Shown here piece after piece: positions 36,462-44,395 of a stretch of 64,000 bases of DNA. The DNA comes from Candidatus Anammoximicrobium sp. GTDB lineage: Bacteria > Planctomycetota > Planctomycetia > Pirellulales > Pirellulaceae. Below the pieces are notes generated by a model, which searched no databases, was not told where the DNA came from, and saw nothing but the letters and a program-made list of their open reading frames with translations. The translations under genes and the position numbers were made by a program. Location of the stretch: NCBI GenBank assembly GCA_012515235.1, contig JAAYYU010000223.1, positions 24,444 through 88,443 of the forward strand. The letters are read 5' to 3'. How positions within the stretch are numbered: position 1 is the stretch's first letter; every line of letters begins with the position of its first letter.

Positions 36462-38201
36462 ATGCACCAATCCAAAGAACCATCGCCACGCCTGATTCGT
36501 ATCTTGCTCGCGACCGCATCCACCGCCACCCTGCTGGTGGCAGGCGCCGGCCGCGCGTCGTACGCCGCCGACGAGACGAGCGACCGCGACAAGGTCGAGG
36601 CGGCCATCCCGGCCAAGGCGCCCGCTTCGCCGCAGAAACCCCGCCAGCTGCTGATCTTCGACCTGAACGTCGGCTACGGCGGGCACGCCTCGATTCCCAC
36701 GGCCAATCTGGCGTTTACGCTGATGGGGCAAAAGACCGGCGCGTTCAGCACCGTGATCAGCCGTGATCCGGCCGTGTTCCAACGCGAGAGCCTGAAGCAG
36801 TTCGACGCCGTTTTCTTGAACAACAACGTGGGCAATCTGTTCGAAGATCCCACGCTGAGGCAGAATCTGATCGAATTCGTCCATGGCGGCGGCGGCCTGA
36901 TGGGAGTCCACGGGACGACGGTGGCTTTCACGCGATGGACCGAGGGAGCCCGCGAGGACTGGCCGGAATTCGGAATCATGCTGGGCGGCCGCGGGGCGAG
37001 TCACAAGGCCGCCGACGAACACGTCTTCATCAAGCTGGACGAGCCTGATCATCCGCTGAATCGGCCCTTTGGCGGGCAAGGCTTCGAGTACCGTTCGGAG
37101 TTCTTCCGCGTTCACGAGCCGTATTCGCGGGACCGGGTCCGCGTGCTGTTCAGCATTGATACCGAACGGACCGACATGACTCAAAGCCCGGCGCATGGCC
37201 GACTGGTCCGCGCGGACAACGATTACGCCTTGGCGTGGGTGCGGAACTACGGCCGCGGGCGCGTATGCTACTGTACGATCGCCCACAGTCCGTCCAACTT
37301 CTGGGATCCGAAATTGCTGGAGTTCTACCTGGGCGCGGCCCAATTCGTGCTGGGCGATCTGCCGGCGCCGACGATCCCCAGCAACAGACTGACGCCCGCC
37401 ATCCGGGCCCAGGAGAAGCTGGGGTGGCGGCTGGGCATCGAAGCCTACACCTTCCACAAGTACACCCTGTTCGAGGCCATCGACAAGACCGCGCAACTCG
37501 GTCTGCCGTACATGGGCGGGTTGAGCTTCCAGAAGGTCAGCAGCGAGATCGCCAAGAACTTCGATCCGAACCTGACCGACGACGATTTGAAACAGATTCG
37601 CTTGAAGCTCGATTCGGCCGGCGTCCGCCTGCTGACCTACTACATCCACGACATCCCCGGCGATCCGGAGGGCTGCCGGCGGGTGTTCGAGTTCGGGCGC
37701 AAGATCGGCATCGAGACGTTCCTGTCCGAGCCTTCGCCGGATGCGCTCGACACGATCGAGAAGTTCTGCGACGAATACGCCCTGAACGTGGCCCTGCACA
37801 ATCACGACCAGAAGGGCTCTCCGGTGTACTGGAATCCGGAGGGCATCTTGAAAGTCTGCGAGAACCGCAGTCCGCGGATCGGCGCTTGCGGCGATATGGG
37901 CTACTGGATGCGCGCCGGCATCGATCCGGTCGAGGCAGCTCGCAAGCTCCAGCAGCGGCTAATCACGGTCCAGATGCACGACCTGGACGAGTTGACCCCA
38001 AGGGGCCACGATGTGCCCTGGGGAACCGGGGTGGGCAAGACGGAACAGTTCATCACGGAACTCGACCGCCTGGGCGTCAAGCCGACCATGTTCGGCTTGG
38101 AGTACTCCTACAACTGGCTGGAGTCGATGCCGGAGATCGCGCAGTGCATTCAGTTCTTCAACCAAGTCAGCCTGGAAACGGCCAAGCGAGGTGCCCCATG
38201 A
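36462..38201 (+). CDS. Secreted ThuA-like / xylose isomerase-like TIM-barrel fusion
   Basis: 579 residues from ATG 36462 (AAAGGG upstream) with a signal peptide. Residues about 55-305 are a ThuA-type domain, a glutamine amidotransferase-like fold: LNVGYGGHASIPTANLAF, VFLNNNVGNLF, VHGGGGLMGVHGTT, and GRVCYCTIAHS. Residues about 315-570 form an AP-endonuclease-2-type TIM barrel: GIEAYTFHKYTLFEAIDKTAQLG, VALHNHDQKGSPVYW, ITVQMHDLDELTPRG, where His, Asp and Glu could bind metal. Both domains occur apart in sugar metabolism; the fusion is typical of planctomycetes. The stop overlaps the next gene's start. Confidence 0.9.
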   Translation: MHQSKEPSPRLIRILLATASTATLLVAGAGRASYAADETSDRDKVEAAIPAKAPASPQKPRQLLIFDLNVGYGGHASIPTANLAFTLMGQKTGAFSTVISRDPAVFQRESLKQFDAVFLNNNVGNLFEDPTLRQNLIEFVHGGGGLMGVHGTTVAFTRWTEGAREDWPEFGIMLGGRGASHKAADEHVFIKLDEPDHPLNRPFGGQGFEYRSEFFRVHEPYSRDRVRVLFSIDTERTDMTQSPAHGRLVRADNDYALAWVRNYGRGRVCYCTIAHSPSNFWDPKLLEFYLGAAQFVLGDLPAPTIPSNRLTPAIRAQEKLGWRLGIEAYTFHKYTLFEAIDKTAQLGLPYMGGLSFQKVSSEIAKNFDPNLTDDDLKQIRLKLDSAGVRLLTYYIHDIPGDPEGCRRVFEFGRKIGIETFLSEPSPDALDTIEKFCDEYALNVALHNHDQKGSPVYWNPEGILKVCENRSPRIGACGDMGYWMRAGIDPVEAARKLQQRLITVQMHDLDELTPRGHDVPWGTGVGKTEQFITELDRLGVKPTMFGLEYSYNWLESMPEIAQCIQFFNQVSLETAKRGAP

Positions 38202-39658
38202 AGCGACTTCCGAGTCATCCCCAACCATCCGCCGTTCGTTTTTCGCGTCGTGAACTGCTCCGCCGCACGGCTGCGGCCTCAGGCGTTCTGGCCGCTCCCT
38301 GGATCATTTCCGCACGGTCCTTGGGCGCGGACGGCGCCGTGGCGCCCAGCGAGCGCATCACCGTGGGACTGATCGGCCACGGCCTGATGGGACGCGGCCA
38401 CCTGCGGCGCGTGTCAGGCGATCCGGCCCTGCAAGTGCTGGGCGTGTGCGACGTGGATCGTGCGCGGTGCGAAGAAGGCGTGCGGCGGGTGGAGGAAACC
38501 TACGCCGAACGCGCGGCCGGCTCGTCTCGCGGCTGCGCGGCGTACAACGACTATCGCGAATTGCTGGCCCGGCCGGACTTGGATGCCGTCGTGATTGCCA
38601 CCCCGGACCACTGGCACACGCTGCAATCGATCGACGCGGCCAAGGCGGGCAAGGACGTGTATTGCGAGAAACCGGTCTCGGTCACGATTCAGGAGGGGCG
38701 GCAACTGGCCGAGACGATGCGCCGGTATGGACGCGTGTTCCAAACCGGCAGCCAATATCGCTCGATTCCTACGATCCGGCGGGTCTGCGAGTTCGTCCGC
38801 GCCGGCGGGTTGGGCCAAGTCAAAGCCGCGTTCACGATCTGGAGCAGTTTGGGCGGGTGGCTGCGCTCCGAACGGTTCCGGCCCTACGCCCAAGTCGTCG
38901 GCGCGGATACGTACGCCAGTTCCAACGTGCCGCTGGACTTCGCGTTGCCCGCCGAACCGGTGCCGGAGGGACTTGATTGGGACCTGTGGGTCGGCCCGGC
39001 TCCGGCCCGCGATTACAACCGCCTGTACCACATCAACCCGCCGCCCGGCGTGGTGCCGTGGTCGTTCTGCGAGGATTTCGGCGCGGCGTCCGTCACCTGG
39101 CACCACTCCCACAGCGCCGACGTGATTCAATACGCGCTGGGCATGGAACGTAGCGGCCCCGTCGAGATTCTGCACCCCCACGACGGCGCGTATCCGACGC
39201 TGACTTACAGGTACGCCAACGGCACCCTGCTGCACCTGGTCGACCACTGGGGCGTGGTCAAGGACGTCTACAAGGCCGTCCCGCCGAACGCCCGGCTGGC
39301 AGGACTGTTCGGCGGCGTCTTCGTCGGCGAGCGCGGCTGGCTGACGTCGATGACCACCGGTGGGCCAGTGGAAGGCGGGCCGGAATCGCTGTTCGACGAA
39401 CTGCAGTTGCCCACGCGCGACGCCAACCCCGGAGCCAACAACCACCATCAGAACTGGTACGAGTGCATGCGGACGCGGCAGGCTCCCAGTTCCGACGAAG
39501 AGATCGGCCACCGCTCGGCGTCGCTGGGCCATTTGGCGATCCTCGCGTACAAGCTGGGGCGCTCGCTGAAGTGGGACCCGCTGAAAGAAGAGTTCCTCGG
39601 CGACGAACAAGCCAACCGACTCCGTTGCCGCGCCAGACGCGAGCCGTGGCGGATTTGA
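38198..39658 (+). CDS. Tat-exported Gfo/Idh/MocA oxidoreductase
   Basis: 486 residues. The start ATG overlaps the stop of the preceding ThuA fusion (ATGA), so the two are coupled and probably act on one pathway. A Tat signal (SRRELLRRTAAASGVLAAPW) precedes the Rossmann domain: ITVGLIGHGLMGRGH, LQVLGVCDVDRARCEEG, VVIATPDHWHTLQSID, and the EK active site in DVYCEKPVSVTIQEGRQ. The C-terminal domain has WHHSHSADVIQYALGM. Likely substrate: a sugar or sugar acid. Confidence 0.93.
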   Translation: MKRLPSHPQPSAVRFSRRELLRRTAAASGVLAAPWIISARSLGADGAVAPSERITVGLIGHGLMGRGHLRRVSGDPALQVLGVCDVDRARCEEGVRRVEETYAERAAGSSRGCAAYNDYRELLARPDLDAVVIATPDHWHTLQSIDAAKAGKDVYCEKPVSVTIQEGRQLAETMRRYGRVFQTGSQYRSIPTIRRVCEFVRAGGLGQVKAAFTIWSSLGGWLRSERFRPYAQVVGADTYASSNVPLDFALPAEPVPEGLDWDLWVGPAPARDYNRLYHINPPPGVVPWSFCEDFGAASVTWHHSHSADVIQYALGMERSGPVEILHPHDGAYPTLTYRYANGTLLHLVDHWGVVKDVYKAVPPNARLAGLFGGVFVGERGWLTSMTTGGPVEGGPESLFDELQLPTRDANPGANNHHQNWYECMRTRQAPSSDEEIGHRSASLGHLAILAYKLGRSLKWDPLKEEFLGDEQANRLRCRARREPWRI

Positions 39659-39671
39659 GGAATCTGAGTGC

Positions 39672-40304
39672 ATGGCCAAACAGCCGAAATTCTACGTAGT
39701 CTGGAAGGGCCTGAAGACGGGCGTGTTCGACACCTGGGACGAGTGCCAGGCCCAGGTCGCCGGGTATTCCGGGGCCAAGTTCAAGTCGTTCGCCACGCGC
39801 GAAGAGGCAGAGGAGGCGTTCCGGCGGGACTACGAACAATTCGAAGGACGAAACACAAAGACGCCGAAATTGCGGCCGACCGCGTTGGCAAGATCCGGCG
39901 TGATCTTGGACAGCATCTGCGTGGACGCCGCGTGCAACGGTTACCCGGGCGATCTGGAGTACCGCGGGGTGAACACCCAAGACGGCACCCAACTCTTCCA
40001 TCGCGGTCCTTTCCCGGAAGGCGCCGTGAACGTGGGCGAATTCCTGGCCATCGTTCACGCCTTGGCGCTGCTGGTCCGGCAAGGACGCGATTGCCCCATC
40101 TACTCGGACTCCCGTACCGCGCTGTGCTGGGTGCGCAAAAAGCACTCCAACACCAAACTGCCGCGCACCACTGCCAACCGGCAGCTTTTCGACCTCCTCG
40201 ACCGCGCCCATCTTTGGCTCGCCAACCACGCCTATCCGAACCGGCTGCTCAAGTGGGAAACCGAACACTGGGGCGAGATCCCCGCCGATTTCGGCCGCAA
40301 GTAG
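39672..40304 (+). CDS. rnhA: Ribonuclease H with N-terminal RNA:DNA hybrid-binding domain
   Basis: 210 residues, GAGGA upstream. Residues about 5-50 are the hybrid-binding (Cauli_VI-like) domain, FYVVWKGLKTGVFDTWDECQ with FKSFATREEAEEAF. The catalytic RNase H fold begins near 78: Asp in CVDAACNGYPG, Glu in NVGEFLAIVHAL and Asp in IYSDSRTALCWV. The usual fourth Asp near the C-terminus is probably in PADFGRK. It removes RNA from hybrids during replication and repair. It lies 13 bases after the oxidoreductase gene. Confidence 0.92.
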   Translation: MAKQPKFYVVWKGLKTGVFDTWDECQAQVAGYSGAKFKSFATREEAEEAFRRDYEQFEGRNTKTPKLRPTALARSGVILDSICVDAACNGYPGDLEYRGVNTQDGTQLFHRGPFPEGAVNVGEFLAIVHALALLVRQGRDCPIYSDSRTALCWVRKKHSNTKLPRTTANRQLFDLLDRAHLWLANHAYPNRLLKWETEHWGEIPADFGRK

Positions 40305-40395
40305 CCAGGAGCGGGCCAATCACGGTTTGCCGGGCCAGCTGACGGCTGATCGAACCGCACACGGCATCTCTCGAAGGGGGGCCGTCGGAATCCGC

Positions 40396-40890
40396 TCAAC
40401 TTCGCACTTCTACGCCCAGACAAGCAGGGGCATCGTCGCCGTCCAGCGCAGCTCGCACAGCGGGCACACCGAAGTAGACTCGCAGGTAGCGGTCCATCGC
40501 TCGCGATTGCGTCAGGGCACCCGTCTCCCAGCGGGAAATCGTCTCGACAGCGACGCCCAGGCGTTCGGCCAACTGTCGCTGGCTCAGCCACAGATTCTCT
40601 CGGTTCCTCCGTATCTGCTCGGCTGACAGGAGCCCTAGCTGACGCCGCAATTCCCGAGCGATCTGCTCGTCGGCCTGGGTGTCGAACACCAGTTCCCCGC
40701 AAGCTTCACATCGCGGCACGCGAAGCTCCGGGATCTCGACCGTGTACAGCCGACCATCGTGCTTGATTTCGGCCGTATGAGCGATGGTGGCCGGTTGAAC
40801 CTTCCGCTGGCCGCACTCCGGGCACCGCCAGGGAAACGGCCTGCCGGATCGCTTGAGCTTCTCGGATCGCGGACCAGTGTCAGGCTTCAT
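40396..40890 (-). CDS. MqsA-like zinc-finger/HTH antitoxin
   Basis: 164 residues. The N-terminus is a YgiT-type zinc finger: CPECGQRKVQPATIAHTAEI and VPRCEACGELVFDTQADEQ, two Cys pairs. The C-terminal part is an XRE-type helix-turn-helix: LWLSQRQLAERLGVAVETISRW. This is the architecture of MqsA antitoxins of type II systems. The gene overlaps the end of the preceding small gene by 11 bases, toxin-first order as in mqsRA. It is probably an autoregulator. Confidence 0.85.
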   Translation of the reverse strand: MKPDTGPRSEKLKRSGRPFPWRCPECGQRKVQPATIAHTAEIKHDGRLYTVEIPELRVPRCEACGELVFDTQADEQIARELRRQLGLLSAEQIRRNRENLWLSQRQLAERLGVAVETISRWETGALTQSRAMDRYLRVYFGVPAVRAALDGDDAPACLGVEVRS

Positions 40891-41224
40891 GGATGCTCAC
40901 CACGTGAATGGTTGGATCTTCCGGATCGTCGTCCATCAGGACCGTTTCGATGTACATCAGCCGGCTACCAAGCGGGATACGGAAATCGTAATGAAATCGA
41001 CGCTCACTCCATTCCGGACGCGTCTCCCGAACTTGGTCGATGCCACCGCCCGACTCGACGTGTCGAAACATCTCTTAGCCTACCGCGCGAGTCGTGTAAC
41101 CTTCCAGATTTCGCTCGACCCAGGCCTGAGCGATTCGCTTCCAGGTAATGTACCCGGCGCAATTCCACTCCGAGAGAGCGTGCCGAAACTTGGCGAGGAT
41201 CGCAGGGTCAGTCAAGTGAGCCAT
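40880..41224 (-). pseudogene. Small gene (toxin position) interrupted by an in-frame TAA
   Basis: Read from ATG 41224 the frame gives AHLTDPAILAKFRHALSEWN and so on to TTRAVG, then a TAA at 41077-41075. The same frame, without a shift, continues GAG ATG and reads MFRHVESGGGIDQVRETRPE up to the stop at 40880. Without the TAA it would be one protein of 114 residues. From memory, relatives run through this point without a stop, with a motif like YIETVLxxDDPxDPxIxVVSIH at the end, here YIETVLMDDDPEDPTIHVV. It could be a nonsense mutation, readthrough, or two short proteins. It precedes the antitoxin gene, as a toxin would. A GTG at 41266 is an alternative start. Confidence 0.7.
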
Positions 41225-41375
41225 TGCAGTTGATCGTCGGCCACGCGCGCACATAGCCCGCGTCACGTGCTCCGATTTTCCAACGTGACATGACTTACGT
41301 CAATAGCTTCATCGGGCGGAAGGCGTGTGTCCCATGCGATCTGTCCCCGCCCAGGAATTACGCACGTTTGACCGT

Positions 41376-42908
41376 TCAGTACCGCTGCAACAAGTCCAGC
41401 AGTTTGCGGTCCAGCTGGTGCCCCTCGAACTCTTCGTACGCGACATCCTGCCGCTCGCTGTCCAGGACGCCGAACGAGCCGCGGAAGTTCCACAGGGCCC
41501 AGCCCCAGCCGGCCTGCTGCCAGTTGCTCAGACTGTCTTCCGCCCAGCGCAGGAACACGTCGTGCGGCGTCTTGTTGTACGCACCCCACTCGCCCACCAT
41601 GACGCCGATGCCTTTTTCCTGAGCCTCCTTCCACGGCTGGATGCACTTGCTCCACAGCCACGTCTTGTCCTGCATGGCGATGCCGACAAAAGGACCGTCC
41701 GGCGCGCCGGGTGCGTAGCGGATGGGCTCCGGTTTTTGTCCCCAATCCTGTTTCAGGGTCAGCACGGCTTCCCTGGCGTCCGCCCCGCCAGGCTTCAGTC
41801 CGATCTGGCCGATCTGCAGCCAATCGCCGTCGGCCACGCGCACGGAGATTTGCCGCGTAAGTGCGGGGATCATCGCGCTATAGTCGCGGTCGAACAGGTT
41901 CTGGTAGATGTTGTATTCCGGCTTGAACTCGGCCTTTTTCCACTCGCCCTCACCCGGCCCGCACTGGAACTTCTTTTCCAAAACGCGTTTGCCGTCCGCT
42001 TCCACGACCAACAAAGCCGAAGCCGAAACCGTCAACACGCGCAGCCGCAGTTCGGTGGCGGCCGGGAACGGGCCCTCGATCACCAGCGGGTGGGAGCCTT
42101 CCTTTTTCCGGGGACTCAGCAGCGTGCCGTTGGGCGGCAGCGGGCGCGGCCACTGAGGCTCCGGGAAATGAGAGCTGTTCACCCAGCTGGCTTTGTAGTG
42201 GCTGATCTCGGCGGGCGTGTAGCCGCGCGTGGCCTGAGCGACGCGCAGTTCTCGCAACTCGAGCAGCGGAATCTGGCCCCACTGCATGCCGTCGGAGATG
42301 ATCAGCCGGTCCGGATCTTCCGCTCGGATGGCGTCCACCAGCTTGCGGACGACGGCCAGATACACTTCGGGCTCGATGCCCGCCGGCTCGTTCATCAGGT
42401 TGAAGCTGACCCGCGTGCTGGGGATGCCCCGATAGCGGCGAGCGAACATGGCCCAGTGTTTCGCGCACACGCGCTGCGTTTGTGCATCGGTCCAGAGGCT
42501 GGTCTTTTCCGGCGGCCTGGCCACCGTGTAGCCGGGGGCGCGGTGGAAGTTGATGCAGACGTGGATCCCGTACTGCTCGCCCCACTGCACGGCCTGGTCG
42601 ATCTCCCGCAGCGTCGCCTCGTCGAACTGCTCCCAGTCTCCGTCCTGGATCCAGAAGCGATAGTCCATGGGCAGGCGGACGAAGTTAAAGCCGAGCTTCG
42701 AGATCAGCCGGAAGTCGTCTTCGACGAACGGCTTTCGCCCGCCGCCCAGCACAAACTTCTCCAGCAGGTTGAATCCGCGCCAGCGTGGCAACTGCTCCGG
42801 CGTGGCGGGAAGCCAGCACGGTGCGCCGATAGACTCCGCCGACGCGGACGTTTCCGAGACACAGGCCGCCAGCACGACGGCCGCCAGAAACGCGGGCGAG
42901 TATTGCAT
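41376..42908 (-). CDS. Secreted GH5 glycanase with inserted beta domain
   Basis: 510 residues from ATG 42908 with AGGAG about ten bases upstream; an in-frame extension to 43241 has no support. A signal peptide (MQYSPAFLAAVVLAACVSETSAS) is followed by a GH5 barrel: RGFNLLEKF, FNFVRLPMDYRFW, CINFHRAPGY. Acid/base Glu is near 173 in FNLMNEPAG and nucleophile Glu near 439 in MVGEWGAYNK. Between them an insert of about 140 residues (approximately 245-385) reads as beta strands (LRLRVLTVSASALLVVEADG) and is not part of the barrel. It should cleave beta-glucans or mannans. It diverges from the oxidoreductase at 43004. Confidence 0.92.
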   Translation of the reverse strand: MQYSPAFLAAVVLAACVSETSASAESIGAPCWLPATPEQLPRWRGFNLLEKFVLGGGRKPFVEDDFRLISKLGFNFVRLPMDYRFWIQDGDWEQFDEATLREIDQAVQWGEQYGIHVCINFHRAPGYTVARPPEKTSLWTDAQTQRVCAKHWAMFARRYRGIPSTRVSFNLMNEPAGIEPEVYLAVVRKLVDAIRAEDPDRLIISDGMQWGQIPLLELRELRVAQATRGYTPAEISHYKASWVNSSHFPEPQWPRPLPPNGTLLSPRKKEGSHPLVIEGPFPAATELRLRVLTVSASALLVVEADGKRVLEKKFQCGPGEGEWKKAEFKPEYNIYQNLFDRDYSAMIPALTRQISVRVADGDWLQIGQIGLKPGGADAREAVLTLKQDWGQKPEPIRYAPGAPDGPFVGIAMQDKTWLWSKCIQPWKEAQEKGIGVMVGEWGAYNKTPHDVFLRWAEDSLSNWQQAGWGWALWNFRGSFGVLDSERQDVAYEEFEGHQLDRKLLDLLQRY

Positions 42909-43003
42909 CACTTGGGAACTCCTGGATGGTGTACGGGCCTGGTCCGGAACGTTATAAACGAGTCCCGCGCTCTTGTCACCAACACGCCCCAAGGAGACCT
43001 CGC

Positions 43004-44344
43004 ATGTCCTCGAATCCAACTCGGCGTCATTTTCTGGGAACGACCGCTGCCGCTGCCGCAACCACTTGGATCGGAGCACCCACGCCGGCCCGCGGCGCAG
43101 CGGTGCCCGGACCGAATGACACGATCCACCTCGGCCTGATCGGGTGCGGCGGCGAAGGGCGGGCAGTGGCCAAAGCCCATTCGCTGTGCGCCGGAGCACA
43201 ACTCGTCGCCGTCTGCGACTTGAACGCCACCCGCATGGCATCTGCCCGCGAGCAATTCGGCGGCGAAAAGGTTCTGGCGTATCACGACTACCGCAAGCTG
43301 CTGGAAAACCAAGACATCGACGCCGTGATCGTGGGAACCAACGGCCACTGGCACACCCTGCCGACGATCCACGCCTGTCAGGCAGGCAAAGACGTGTACG
43401 TGGAAAAGCCGCTGGGCACGTCGATCGGCGAGGGCCGCGCCGCCGTCCAGGCCGCGCGGAAGTACAACCGCATCGTCCAACTCGGCACCCAGCAACGCTC
43501 CTGGCCGCACTACCAGCAAGCGGTCAAGGCGATCCAGGCCGGCAAGCTGGGCGAAATCAGCGAGGTCAAGGTCTGGGACTTTGACTACCTGTACCCCGGT
43601 TTCGGCAATCCGCCCGACGGCGACCCGCCCGCCGAGTTGGATTGGGACTTCTGGCTCGGCCCGGCTCCCCAAGTGCCCTACAATCCGAACCGCTATGCAC
43701 GTCACTACTGGTTCATCGACTACGCCGGGGCGTGGCAAGTGGATTGGGCGGTGCATCACTACGACATCGTGCTCTGGGCTCTGGGCTTTCCGGTCCCCGT
43801 CGCGGCCACGGCGATGGGAGGCAGGCATTGTTTCGAGCCGACCAACTGCGAATGGCCCGATACGTTCTCGGCCATCGTGGAATTCGCTCCAGGGCCGATC
43901 GCCAAGCAGGGCTTCTTGATGCAGTACTCGTTCCGCGGCGGCTGCCGCAAAGAACAGCGGTCGCACGCCAAGTGCTTCTTCGGCACCGAAGCGTCGATGG
44001 TCCTGGACCGCAGCGGGTACACCATCCATGCCGAAGCCCGCGGCGGCAAAAAGCTGGGGGAAGAAATCGAAACCGCCCACAACGCCTTTACGGACAACGT
44101 CCACCTCCAGAGCCTCAGAGCGCATGCCGAGGTCTTTCTGGATTCCATCCGCACGCGGAACAAGCCGCCTGCCGACGTCGAAATCGGCCACGCCGCGACC
44201 AACCCCGGCCACCTGATGAACATCGCCTGGCGGACCGGCCGCCGCATCCGCTGGGACAACCAGCGGGAGCAGATCATCGACGACCCGGAGGCCCAGACGC
44301 TGATCACCCGGCCGTACCGCGCGCCGTGGAAACTGGAGGTCTAG
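43004..44344 (+). CDS. Tat-exported Gfo/Idh/MocA oxidoreductase
   Basis: 446 residues from ATG 43004 with AAGGAG nine bases upstream. A Tat signal (TRRHFLGTTAAAAATTWIGA) is followed by the Rossmann domain: IHLGLIGCGGEGRAVAKAH, AQLVAVCDLNATRMASA, VIVGTNGHWHTLPTIHACQ, and the EK active-site motif VYVEKPLGTSIGEGR. The C-terminal domain has VDWAVHHYDIVLWALG. It is the third Gfo/Idh/MocA gene of the window and is divergent from the GH5 gene, so both may share a promoter region and a sugar substrate. Confidence 0.93.
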   Translation: MSSNPTRRHFLGTTAAAAATTWIGAPTPARGAAVPGPNDTIHLGLIGCGGEGRAVAKAHSLCAGAQLVAVCDLNATRMASAREQFGGEKVLAYHDYRKLLENQDIDAVIVGTNGHWHTLPTIHACQAGKDVYVEKPLGTSIGEGRAAVQAARKYNRIVQLGTQQRSWPHYQQAVKAIQAGKLGEISEVKVWDFDYLYPGFGNPPDGDPPAELDWDFWLGPAPQVPYNPNRYARHYWFIDYAGAWQVDWAVHHYDIVLWALGFPVPVAATAMGGRHCFEPTNCEWPDTFSAIVEFAPGPIAKQGFLMQYSFRGGCRKEQRSHAKCFFGTEASMVLDRSGYTIHAEARGGKKLGEEIETAHNAFTDNVHLQSLRAHAEVFLDSIRTRNKPPADVEIGHAATNPGHLMNIAWRTGRRIRWDNQREQIIDDPEAQTLITRPYRAPWKLEV

Positions 44345-44395
44345 CGTCTTCGGTTCGAGAATGCACGCACGAGCGTCTCGTTCTGGCGGGCCGTT

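Noticed and set aside
41376..43241. GH5 start at 43241
   Set aside because: The extra 111 residues overlap the divergent oxidoreductase gene and lack similarity, while ATG 42908 has a ribosome site and signal peptide.
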